Assembly: GCA_002633005.1 (NCBI GenBank)
Contig: NMRA01000989.1
Span: 10,644 to 74,643, forward strand
DNA: 64,000 nt
Reading direction: 5' to 3'
Source: Phoronis australis
Taxonomy: Eukaryota; Phoronida; Phoronidae
Every line of letters starts with the position of its first letter. Position 1 is the stretch's first letter. The notes beneath the pieces are model-generated. The model saw only the letters and a list, made by a program, of their open reading frames with translations, had not been told where the DNA came from and did no database searches. The translations under genes were made by a program, and so were the position numbers. Positions 46,315 to 56,436 of the stretch are shown here, one piece after another.

Positions 46315-48874
46315 AATTTTATGTGATAGTTTTGAGTGTGGAATGTATTTTTGATGAGGTTGTTGTGAATGTTGGTTTGTGTGGTCTCGTCTTTCGTGTT
46401 GTCTTGTGTGTTCGTGTTCGTCCGAGGGTTTCCGTCAGTGGCCGGATGTTGTAAGTTCTAGTTTTGTCACGTGACTGGGGAATCGAGAGCTCTCTGTTCG
46501 TTTGGCACTGCTGCACGCAGGACGTCTGCTTTTGTGGGTCTTCAACTCAAGCGTGTATTCAAGCTTTCATATGAGTAAAGCCGTTACTCAGTAAAGGTAA
46601 GCTGCACGAGAACGGCACTAGTCGGATATAATGGACCCTAACTTATTCCAAATAAATCCACTAAATGTAGGTCTAAATGAATGATTTTGGTATAGTTGCA
46701 TTCCTCAGACATCTGGCAATCCGTACAAATCTTTTTCATGATCTCAATTACTCTAGTCTATAACTACGCCATTCCGAATTCGGTCCACTTTAGCCACGCG
46801 CATCGTGAAATCGGCAGCCACTTCAGGGAACTTACTATATCTATTGCCATCTATCGGGGATTTGCTACAACACGCGCTGTTCCTTTTTCATCAGTCAACA
46901 TGGACAACGATAACATGACAATGACAGATACAATGATCGTGAGAGAGATGATGACGGTGATGACGAGAGCAGACGTAACGATAATTAAGAATCAGTCCAC
47001 GGATCCACCGACCACAGTACAGCCAACAAGCGGCAAGGTGTGGGGTCAACCATTCAGATCCATGTTTAATCTGATAAATCACTTTAGGGATGAGAGAAAA
47101 TGGGTGAAGTATGACACCACAAAGTTTGGTGGTTTAGGAGATACAAGGGAAGTGTTCTGGGGGGCAAAATGAGGCAATTTCTTGGTGTGGAATGAGTCAT
47201 TTTTGACCAAATTTTCTACTCCAGTTTCTGCTTCAAACAGAATCGTTTCTGAACAATTTTGATATCACATGATAGGTTCATGACCAATGTCAGTAAAAAC
47301 GGCACCGACACTGCAATATCGGTTACCATGGTAANATGCTTTGAAGTTTAAATTTACTCAATCAAGTAAATTCCACAGAGTTCTATATATTTTTACAACT
47401 TCTGTCCTAAAAGACTGACACGGTTTCTCTGATACCAATCTTACTGTTTTGACCATATTCTGCGTATAGACTGAGCATGTCAGTCGGTCAGTAAGATATT
47501 TTGCATAGGAGGTTCTGTTCGAATATGTTGTGTAATAACTAATTGCCACAGCATGACAAAAATACACTATCAACGGCGACCAATTTTGACTTATCATTCA
47601 AACCAATGACCTGTTCTCTATACAGTGTCAATAACTTACAAAAATTGTTACACTGTCAATAGAACAGTTGACTCTCATAAAGACACATAGTAACAGTAAG
47701 CAGGTAAGTCCCCCAGAGTACTAGCAGGTCGACACAGTCCATAAGATTCTGTGGACCCAATATCTAACCAGACTCAGCTGTGACATGTGAGCTTATATTT
47801 CAATCTTCTTGAACACTGCACGTCTGGTATACACCATATTAGTAAGTAGGCTAAAGAAAGGAGTAATGTGTACGCTATTACATAGTCATAAATGTCGTGG
47901 AACTCAGTCGAGGTTTGTAATGCAATCTTACCAATGTGTGACACACATGCTTTTCAATCGGGGTCATTCTAATCCCGATCGAAAGTCAAGCTGATGTCAT
48001 TCACAACAATTGATCTGACAACACACTTGTCACGTACGTAGACTACGGAGTGGCGAGATTGCGAACCTTGCCAAATTTACGGCGTATCTATGTGTCCAGA
48101 GCTACATGATATCATATGCAGTACTCCCACTTTCATGGGATATATCAGAGGTATGATCTAAAATATTGAAACAAGCTCATGGCTATGAGCCATGGCTATG
48201 ATATTTCGGCTTTACAGTCTCACTGCATAATCACAACACAGTCTCTGGCAGTAGAATAATTGAATTTAGAAATTAGTGGTCCCTGATTTTGAGAACCAGA
48301 CAAGCAATAAGTAGCAAACATGTTTTTGGCGTGGATGAAACTGCTATGATCACCAATATTTTCGACCAGAGCCATCTGGTTGGCCGCTGGCCACTAGCAG
48401 TAGCACTGCACTGGCTGATACTGAAAATCGATTCATCTGATCAGTCACATCAGGACAGAAGTTTAATTCTTAAATCATTAAATCAACTGTTGATTGAGCA
48501 CAACAAACAGGCACGTTTTGCAGTTACAAGGATAAACTAGATATCTACTTACCTCAAAAGCTGACGTAAATGTATGAAATGGATACTGAAATTGTGAACA
48601 GATTAACGGTTTTGCACTTAAACTCAGTTTCCGGTTAGCTGGTCAGCGACACCTGTTGAAGAAAAGTTAAAACTTACTGCCCTCAGCGGCCACTCCCGCG
48701 GTGGCAAATTCTGTGGAAAATGACACTGTTTGGAAATTAGAGAGTGTTTAACCAATGACTACCAATTATTTGATGTGACGAAAACGACTCACGAGCGCAG
48801 AGCGAGCAAAGGCCGGCGGCCGCTGGGCTCCGGCTGGAATGAAATGTTTACATATTGCCACGGCAGTATATATT

Positions 48875-49360
48875 TTTCTGAATCATAGACGGATTTTTAA
48901 CTTTCCTTTTTCAATTTGACTCTATTAAATGGACCTACACTTTGACAACGACACCGCTACGTTGGACCGACGTCGGACTCAGCACAACCAGTGATTTCTC
49001 GCACCCGGCGTCGCACCGGCGTCGGCACAACGTCAAACGTGCCCGACGCTGAGCCAGCGTTGGTTCGACGTCAAGACTGAACAATACTCAAAGAAGGACA
49101 AATGGGCTGACTTATGCACGACAGTAAATATTTTTCTGAATCACAGACGGATTTTTAATTTTCCTTTTTCAATTTGACGCTATAGTTAAATGGACCTACA
49201 CTTTTGACAACAACACGACGGACCGACGTCGGACTCAGCACCACATATGATTTTTTGCACCACGTCGCACCCGCGTCGGCCCAACGTCAAACGTGCCCGA
49301 CGCTGAGCCAACGTTGGTCCGACGTCAAGACTGAACAATACTCAAAGTAGGACAAATAGG
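48875..49360. repeat. Imperfect tandem repeat, two units of about 240 bp rich in CGACGTCGG words
   Basis: Two units share AGACGGATTTTTAA, TTCCTTTTTCAATTTGAC, AAATGGACCTACACTTT, ACGTCAAACGTGCCCGACGC and GACGTCAAGACTGAACAATA. Within each, many short ACGTTGG / CCGACGT words occur in both orientations. Related words continue at 49455-49540. Confidence 0.85.
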
Positions 49361-49564
49361 TTGAATTATACACTGTGACTATAAAAAAAACTATCGCAAG
49401 CGTCAAATTTACTTGGAAAGGCAAAACAGGCTTTTAAAAGCAGTATCTCGTAGACCGCCGACCAACGTCGGACCAACGTCAAAAAACCGACCGCGACCAA
49501 TCGACCTCGAGCCAACGAATGGCGACGTCGGCCCAACGTAGTGATGCTATCTGGGGGTATCGAG

Positions 49565-49800
49565 CGATATCTATCGGCGATTTTCTACAACACACGCTGT
49601 TCCTTTTTCATCAGTCGACGTCATTGGTTGATTTCGTCAATAATTAACGGCAATCGTTATTAATCATCGTACGTCTGCTCTCGTCACCACCTTCGTCGTT
49701 TCTCTCACGATCGTATCTGTCATCATCATGTTATCGTCGCCCATGTTGACTGATGAAAAAGGAACAGTGCTTGTTGTAGCAAATCGCCGATAGATGGTGC
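49565..49800. repeat. Nested palindrome within the large inverted-repeat element
   Basis: CTATCGGCGATTTTCTACAA ... TTCCTTTTTCATCAGTCGAC at 49571-49626 is inverted at about 49737-49796 (GTTGACTGATGAAAAAGGAA ... CGCCGATAG). This leaves about 110 bp of loop. Confidence 0.8.
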
Positions 49801-50263
49801 TAGATATATAGTAAGTTCCCTGAAATGGCTGCCGATTTCACAATGCGCGTGGCTAAAGTGGACCAAGTTCAGAATGGCGTAGTTATAGACTAGAGTAATT
49901 GAGGGTCGTGAAAAGGATTTGTACGGATAGCCAGATGTCTGAGGAATGCAACAATACCAAAATCATTCATTTAGACCTACATTTAGTGGATTTATTTGGA
50001 ATAAGTTAGGGTCCATTATATCCGACTAGTGCCCTCGCCAGTGACTTAAATGCAGGTATCAAACTTCAATAAAACCCAATCGCGGTGTTCGTCCCTGACG
50101 GCCTGATTGCCTGCTGAAAGACCGCCAGCAGCCTTCCACCAGCAGTATAAATAAAAGAAACATCCGGGGAACCATAAAACTGACAAATCATAAGACTCCA
50201 CAGAAAGATCAAGGATCGAATAATGTTGACGATTACAACACTATTTTAGCCTGTTAAATATAG

Positions 50264-50436
50264 ATTATTACGTGGCGAAGTCGTTATCGACGTTATTCCC
50301 CGTTATCTAGAGCCCGAGTGGATTTTGGAGAATTATCGCCCGACGGGGGTTAGCTCCGAGGGTGATAATTCTACAAAATCCACGAGGGCTCTAGATAACG
50401 GGGGATAACGACTGAGAACATAAAATAATCTATACC
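50264..50436. mobile_element. Foldback palindrome, arms of about 80 bp
   Basis: TATAGATTATT at 50266 and AATAATCTATA at 50425 bracket arms sharing AGTCGTTATC, CCCCGTTATCTAGAGCCC and GATTTTG(G/T)AGAATTATC. The short loop (about 10-15 bp) is centred near 50350. This would fold into a near-perfect hairpin. Typical of a MITE. Confidence 0.8.
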
Positions 50437-50952
50437 ACATACTGAACGAGAAACATTGCAATGAATTGATCTACCTTTCTCGACTTTCTATGTCAGAGGC
50501 CTGGGGTCGGAGGTCGTGACCTTTTAAGAAAAGCCGAGCTATTTTTGTCAAATAATGCTTTTACTCAAAACCAATTGAAAATTTAAACAAAATAGAAATA
50601 AAGTGAATCTATAAATTAAGGTTTAGCAACTATTATAGCTTACTACACATTTTATCACGCTAAGCTTCGACCGGGAAAATATCGTCTGCTAAAGTAGGTT
50701 GCCACTAGTAACTGAGTATATTGCTCAAGTCAAAGGATCCCGACGACACGATACCCGCATTCAAATTGGAGATCAGTCATTTACAAGTTAGAGAACACGA
50801 GAGAAAAATTTCACTGAATTAAAATATCGTTTTTATGGAAATGATGCATCTTATTTTTCATAGCGTATAAATGTCGGTACAATGCCCTTTGCTGAACAAG
50901 CGATTGTTGCGGGTGCTCATTTAAGTATTCTATTTTCACGTTCGATGACGTC

Positions 50953-51022
50953 AGCCGCTGAGTAGTGTAGTGGTAAAGTCGGTGACTCTTGAGGCCCGGG
51001 TTTGAAACCGGCCTCGGTTTCC
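50953..51022 (+). repeat. tRNA-like sequence (probable SINE head)
   Basis: A-box-like TAGTGTAGTGGTAAAGTCG and B-box-like CGGGTTTGAAACCG are correctly spaced. The T-stem CCGGGTTTGAAACCGG pairs well, but the acceptor stem and anticodon arm are weak. Confidence 0.4.
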
Positions 51023-51300
51023 CGCCAAAATGTTATCTCACTAGTGGGATAACTAAATGGGTTATTACACGGTTGTATTTGCCATTTGACACTAATACTG
51101 TGGTATAATAATAAATACGTAATAGATTGGCTGTGGGCCAGGCATCAATCATCATAGTCCGTCACAGTGACCACCTGTTTATATGAACATATCAGACAAC
51201 ATCGTCGAGACTACTGCACTGACACACGAACAATTTACACCACCGTCTTTACTCTAGTAGCTCTAGCTGACTAGAGACGGTGTGGCTCCCAAAGGTGTTT

Positions 51301-51396
51301 CATACGGGGAAGCTTTTCGGGAATTATGTCTCACCCTAACTAAAACATCAAGGTCATTTTGTTATAAATATCTTTTGCACATAGAGCCAGAGGGAC
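51301..51396. repeat. Short dispersed repeat shared with 6376-6465
   Basis: GGAAGCTTTTCG, ATGTCTCAC, CATCAA(A/G)GTCAT and TTTTGCACATAGAG occur in the same order and spacing as in 6376-6465. It directly precedes the TTAA element at 51413. Confidence 0.55.
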
Positions 51397-51412
51397 ACCT
51401 CGATGTATTTAA

Positions 51413-53069
51413 AGGAGAATGCCACCCAAAAAACAACCTATTTTGCATCAATATAGATCGAGTAGTTATACTCCATAACGACACGTACGGTTGCGTTACC
51501 TGACACCTGACGGCAGACGGAGGTGTTGAAATTAGCCAATGACGTAATTGGTTTCACACGCAGTCTGTTCAGCAGTTCACAACACGGGTTACTGGTGTCA
51601 GTTTATCGCTTGAATTCATCGTTTAATACCAATAAATCATCAAACTTCGATGTAAAACCCTTAAAAATACACCAAGTTCTTATAAAAATGTGTTGTTTTA
51701 TTTCGTGTTACGGATTTATTGGTATTTGGTCACACCGTAGCCTGTTCAGCAGGCCAATAAGGTCCGTAGCAGGAGTTTGGGGTCTGTTCGGAGATAAATT
51801 CAAAGTACTTTCCGTGAGATACTGACAGGAGAACCTAAATCTGTGTTGTTTAGACTTGTGATTTTTTTAGTTCTAATCACAGCCAGTGGCTCGGAGCCCA
51901 ATCAGGCTCGTCGCGGCCGGCCGGATTGACAACGGTTATCCAGGCCAGTGGCTCGGAAACTGATCAGTCATCACAAACATAAACCAGCCAAAGTTTAGTG
52001 GAAACTAAACTTCCAGTCAAGAAAATACTATACTAGTGAGCCAAAGTAATGTACACATGATTATGTTGGTGAATTAGCCACGATACTGCAAATTTACTTA
52101 CTCGTCGGGGGTCGCGAATTCGGGTTCTGCTTTGGCCACAGCACCGTCAAGGCAGAAGTTGAATATTGACAATCATAAATTGAATAATGTAAATGTAAAT
52201 AAATAGTCCCCTAACACCTGGCCGTGTAATGGAAATTGAGTTGTTTCACAACAGTTTCTGCCAGCAAACACTAAATTAGCATGAGCTCACACGGCCTCAG
52301 TGTCCCGTCAATTAGTTTTATTGCACCTCAGTAAAGTCGGTAACGCAGTGATTTATTCATTGCTGGCTTCTCAAATCATTTGCACTCACGAACACTCCAA
52401 AGGCATTACAAATTACATCTAATGAGACACTTTGTTTCAGTTTTACATAAGTATTGGTTAGAGTGAGAATAATTCATTTTGAAACAACGCTCAGTAGATA
52501 AACGTCATCATGGCAACTCACAATCCCGACTTAGACGAGCTAGAGCTCATCAGTCCCGACTTCGCAGGTGGATCGTTAAGTTTCACAGGCTATCAATTCG
52601 AACAGGAATACCGTGATGAAGAAATACTAGAGAGGCGCCGTGAACAAGCTCAGACAACGGAATGTATGCATAGTTATTTGCGGGTAAGCCAGCGTTCGTC
52701 AGGCACTACGTCCGCAGGCCACAGACACGGAGATGTTTCACGGCCTCATACTTGCTATTTACTGCATACTTTTCATTCTTCACTACTACGAACCACTTCC
52801 TAAGCATTTTGGACTCTCGAGGAAGTCAAGAAACAATATACCCGCTTTCCTCGCAGCTGCATAGTTTGGACAAGCGGGAACGATGCACCACAACGTAGCG
52901 GCTTTCACTCTGCAGATGAACCACTGATGTCGCTAGTGTCGTTTCTCACCTTCCTCACAGGTTAACGCGACACCTCTTGGCAAGGTAAGGTCGACCGTAT
53001 GCCAGGCGATGTGGATATAGACCGATTAAGACGGCAAAAAAGTCTAATTAAATCTGGTGGCATTCTCCT
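51413..53069. mobile_element. TTAA-flanked inverted-repeat element, 1657 bp
   Basis: The 14-bp termini AGGAGAATGCCACC and GGTGGCATTCTCCT are perfect inverted repeats. TTAA flanks both sides (51409-51412, 53070-53073). TTAA duplications are made by the Kolobok and piggyBac superfamilies. No transposase is present. The interior has a 58-codon exon-like ORF with splice sites (52510-52683). A second, partial copy lacking the left end is at 53465-54819. Confidence 0.65.
52510..52983 (+). CDS. Exon-like ORF in the TTAA element, copy 1
   Basis: A Met codon in good context (ATCATGG) opens a 58-codon stretch (MATHNPDLDELELISPDF; GYQFEQEYRDEEILERRREQ) that ends at a donor, TTTGCGG|GTAAGC (52683). A pyrimidine-rich acceptor (CACCTTCCTCACAG) leads to a 24-base in-frame microexon (VNATPLGK, about 52962-52985) with its own donor (AAG|GTAAGG). 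The acidic YQFEPEY(T)DEE-like segment resembles the N-terminal leader of P2X7-C-terminal-like proteins, but their cysteine domain is not visible downstream. Compared with copy 2, all five nucleotide differences in the 58 codons change the amino acid, arguing against purifying selection. Possibly a captured gene start or a decayed transposon gene. Confidence 0.35.
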
Positions 53070-53073
53070 TTAA

Positions 53074-53463
53074 TGAACAAACACTTCCTCTCCAAAATCA
53101 GAAAAAAGTCAACAAATACAAGCAAACTAAATGCATGGATAACAAGTGGCATTCTGATTAGTTAAAATACAACTTACCTCCACACCTAAACACAGTCACA
53201 ACTTAAGTGCAATATGGAACAATTTTAAATTATACAGCAAATTAATGAAAACCACAATAACATCTGCAAAATAGATATATTCGCCAAATTTAAAAATGAC
53301 AAGGTGGACCATTAAATCTGTTCTTCGTGACTCCGATATTAAAGCACATTCCAAATTAATTAATGTCAAACAGGTTGCACACTCATAAACAAACTTGACA
53401 AATGCTAATGAAATTTACGACTTCTTCATTAACATTGGGCGAAAATGTGCTCCCCACTGCCAC
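53074..53463 (+). pseudogene. LINE fragment, pre-reverse-transcriptase region, copy 1
   Basis: Broken frames read like the linker before a LINE reverse transcriptase: NAWITSGILIS, AKFKND, DSDIKAHSKLINVKQVA, ANEIYDFFINIG. It is cut off by the duplication junction at 53464. Confidence 0.6.
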
Positions 53464-53464
53464 N
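53464..53464. other. Single ambiguous base (N) at the duplication junction
   Basis: The only unknown base in this region sits exactly between copy 1 (ending CCCCACTGCCAC) and copy 2 (starting TTTATTGG). That is what an assembler join or a merged haplotype would leave. Confidence 0.9.
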
Positions 53465-55216
53465 TTTATTGGTATTTGGACACACCGTAGCCTGTTCAGC
53501 TGGCCAATAAGGTCCGTATCAGGAGTTTGGGGTCTGTTCGGAGATAAATTCAAAGTACTTTCCGTGAGATACTGACAGGAGAACCTAAATTTGTGTTGTT
53601 TAGACTTGTGATTTTTTTAGTTCTAAACACAGCCAGTGGCTCGGAGCCCAATCAGGCTCGTCGCGGCCGGCCGGATTGACTACGGTTATCCGGGCCAGTG
53701 GCTCGGGAACTGATCAGTCATCACAAACATAAACCAGCCAAAGTTCAGTGGAAACTAAACTTCCAGTCAAGAAAATACTATACTAGTGAGCCAAAGTAAT
53801 GTATACATGATTATGTTGGCGAATTAGCCACGATACTGCAAATTTACTTACTCGTCGGGGGTCGCGAATTCGGGTTCTGCTTTGGCCACAGCACCGTCAG
53901 GGCAGAAGTTGAATATTGACAATCATAATTTGAATAATGTAAATGTAAATAAATATTCCCCTAACACCTGGCCGTGTAATGGAAATTGAGTTGTTTCACA
54001 ACAGTTTCTGCCAGCAAACACTAAATTACCATGAGCTCACACGGCCTCAGTGTCCCGTCAATTAGTTTCATTGCACTTCAGTAAAGTCAGTAACGCAGTG
54101 ATTTATTCATTGCTGGCTTCTCAAATCATTTGCACTCATGAACACTCCAAAGGCATTACAAATTGCATCTAATGAGACACTTTGTTTCAGTTCTACTTAA
54201 GTATTGGTTAGAATGAGAATAATTCATTTTGAAACAACGCTCTGTAGATAAACATCAACATGGCAACTCACAATCCCGACTTAGACGAGCTAGAGCTCAT
54301 CAGTCCCGACTTCGCAGGTGGATGGTTAAGTTTCACAGGCTATCAATTCGAACAGGAATACAGTGATGAAGAAATACTAAGGAGGCGCCGTGAACAAGCT
54401 CAGACAACGGAATGTATGGATAGTTATTTGCGGGTAAGCCAGTGTTCGTCAGGCACTACGTCCGCAGGCCACAGACACGGAGATGTTTCACGGCCTCATA
54501 CTTGCTATTTACTGCATACTTTTCATTCTTCACTACTACGAGCCACTTCCTAAGCATTTTGGACTCTCGAGGAAGTCAAAAAACAATATACCCGCTTTCC
54601 TCGCAGCTGCATAGTTTGAACAAGCGGGAACGATGCACCGCAACATAGCGGCTTTCACTCTGCAGATGAACCACTGATGTCGCTAGTGTCGTTTCTCACC
54701 TTCCTCACAGGTTAACGCGACACCTCTTGGCAAGGTAAGGTCGACCGTATGCCAGGCGATGTGGATATAGACCGATTAAGACGGCAAAAAAGACTAATTA
54801 AATCTGGTGACATTCTCCTTTAATGAACAAACCCTTCCCCTCCAAAATCAGAAAAAAGTCAACAAATACAAACAAACTAAATGCATGGATAACAAGTGGC
54901 ATTCTGATTAGTTAAAGGACAACTTACCTCCACACCTAAACACAGTCACAACTTAAGTGCAATATGGAACAATTTTAAATTATACAGCAAATGAAAACCA
55001 CAATAACATCTGCAAAATAGATATATTCACCAAATTTAAAAATGACACATGGAAGGCATGGTAGACCATTAAATCTGTTCTTAGTGACTCCGATATTAAA
55101 GCACGTTTCAAATTAATTAATCTCAAACAGGTTGCATACTCATAAACTTGACAAATGCTAATGAAATTAACGACTTCTTCATTAACATTGGGCGAAATTG
55201 TGCTCCCCACTGCCAC
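53465..55216. repeat. 1.75-kb direct duplication, copy 2
   Basis: Second copy of 51715-53463. It contains the right part of the TTAA element (to about 54819) and the LINE linker region, and at 55216 it continues seamlessly into the LINE reverse transcriptase. Copy 2 is therefore the one joined to the rest of the LINE. Confidence 0.95.
54260..54733 (+). CDS. Exon-like ORF in the TTAA element, copy 2
   Basis: Same organisation as copy 1: 58 codons from MATHNPDLDELELISPDF, donor after TTTGCGG (54433), acceptor CCTTCCTCACAG, microexon VNATPLGK and donor GTAAGG. Replacements against copy 1 are S to W, R to S, E to R and H to D, from five base changes with no silent ones. No downstream exon is recognised. 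Confidence 0.35.
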
Positions 55217-56226
55217 AGACTGATACATCATTCACTGAATTTTTAAGCACGCCATCGCCTATCTTCAAGTTTGTACACACAGATGAACAAAAAGTAGAGT
55301 ACAATCAGACAATCAGATCTTTAAAACACAGTGCAAGCACGGGACATGACAATATATGAACAGCACCCGTTAAACTTTGTACCGATGAACTTTCACCTGC
55401 CCTCACTTTTATCAATCAATCACTTATGCAGGGCATCAACTTAAAATTGCAAAATTTATTCCAGTCTTCTAAGAAAATGATCTTGATGACTCTGTTCTAT
55501 CCAGCTATTGTCCTGTATCCATGGTGACTGTTCTATCCAGCTATTGTCCTGTATCCATGGTGACTGTTCTATCCAGCTATTGTCCTATATCCATACTACC
55601 ATCCATTTCTAAATTATTTGAGAAAATTGTGCAGGAGCAATTGCATGCATTTCTAAATGAAAATAAAATTCTCTACAACCATCAATATGGTTTTCACGAA
55701 TTTTTCTTCTGAGCTTGTTACTCTTGAACTTGTTGACAAAATACGTTACTTTTCTAGCCAGAGGTCAAAATCCTTTAACAATATTTATCGACCTCTCAAA
55801 GGCATTTGACACCATTGATCACAAAATTCTGTTACAGAAATTAAAATACTATAGTATTCGCAATAATGAAATAAAATTGTTCACAAGTTATTTATCAACT
55901 AAAATGCAATTCGTATCCATTGGCAAACAAGAATCTGCCAACTTACAGATTACTACTGGTGTTCCACAAGGTTCCATATCGGGTCTTACTTTTTCTGGTA
56001 TATGTAAATGACCTTACATCTGTCCACTTCACTTGATGTGCTCATGTTTGCAGATGACACATTCCTTATCACCCCTCTTCGCATAAACACCTCAACAGAT
56101 GCATCAGCAGTTTTTATAAACAATGAATTTTCACATCTAAATGCCTGGCTGGTAGCAAACAAACTCTCACTTAAAACTCCTCAAATATTAAATACATGTT
56201 GTTTAGCTTTCCTCAGAAACATCTGA
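54824..56226 (+). pseudogene. Degenerate non-LTR retrotransposon (LINE) with reverse transcriptase
   Basis: The linker region (54830-55330) is followed by reverse transcriptase motifs. These are SSYCPISILPSISKLFEKI with HAFLNENKILYNHQYGF (fingers), then after a frame change TIFIDLSKAFDTIDHKILL (motif A), ITTGVPQGSISG (motif B), and after another change VLMFADDTFLI (motif C, FADD). The match stops near 56200 in NKLSLK, before the thumb. At least two frameshifts and several stops show it is dead. A 36-bp unit is triplicated in frame at about 55497-55590. It is in the same orientation as NAT10 and ends about 210 bp before the NAT10 start codon. It is a different LINE family from the one at 24.7 kb, judging by motifs. 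Confidence 0.88.
55497..55600. repeat. 36-bp unit, almost three copies, inside the LINE
   Basis: TGTTCTATCCAGCTATTGTC plus CTGTATCCATGGTGAC repeats in tandem. The unit is 12 codons long, so the reverse transcriptase frame continues through it (repeated SSYCPVSMVTVL). Confidence 0.93.
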
Positions 56227-56436
56227 AAGAGCAACACATTCCTGGGCTGCAAATCCTGAGCCAGCCAATTACATCTCCAAGAAATTCGGGATTAACCACT
56301 GGGCAAGTACCCTAGTTGCGGATCGCTTTGGCAGGTACCTAACTCACTGAAAGGCAAACTTGGCATTGAAAGATTTAGTGGACTTAGTTATCATAAAATC
56401 AATGTTTGTTTTATATTTACTAGGTAACTGGCTACC
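56227..56436 (+). promoter_or_regulatory. NAT10 5' flank with possible short 5' UTR intron
   Basis: A donor-like TTTGGCAG|GTACCT at 56334 and an acceptor-like TTATATTTACTAG|G at 56424 could bound an 89-bp 5' UTR intron. The start codon context is CTACCATGG, a good Kozak match. No TATA box or YY1 motif is seen. Inferred only. Confidence 0.3.

Larger units (their letters stand above)
46612..50034. mobile_element. Large inverted-repeat element with about 390-bp arms
   Basis: Left arm 46612-47000 and right arm 50034-49655 are inverted copies, roughly 90% identical by eye. They share GGCACTAGTCGGATATAATG, GGACCCTAACTTATTCC, AGTCTATAACTACGCCATTC, GCTACAACA and TTCCTTTTTCATCAGTCAAC. The arms begin exactly at GGCACTAG, as terminal inverted repeats would. 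The 2.6-kb interior has no transposase but contains the CG-rich tandem repeat and a third, shorter copy of the inner arm (49565-49626) that makes a nested palindrome with the right arm. Flanking target duplications are not evident. One N lies at 47335. Confidence 0.75.
51715..53463. repeat. 1.75-kb direct duplication, copy 1
   Basis: This segment is repeated immediately downstream (53465-55216) at roughly 97% identity by eye, with few small gaps. It starts inside the TTAA element and ends inside LINE sequence. Confidence 0.95.

Noticed and set aside
47335-47335. Second N as a sign of another assembly join
   Set aside because: No duplicated sequence was seen on the two sides, so there is no support beyond the ambiguous base.
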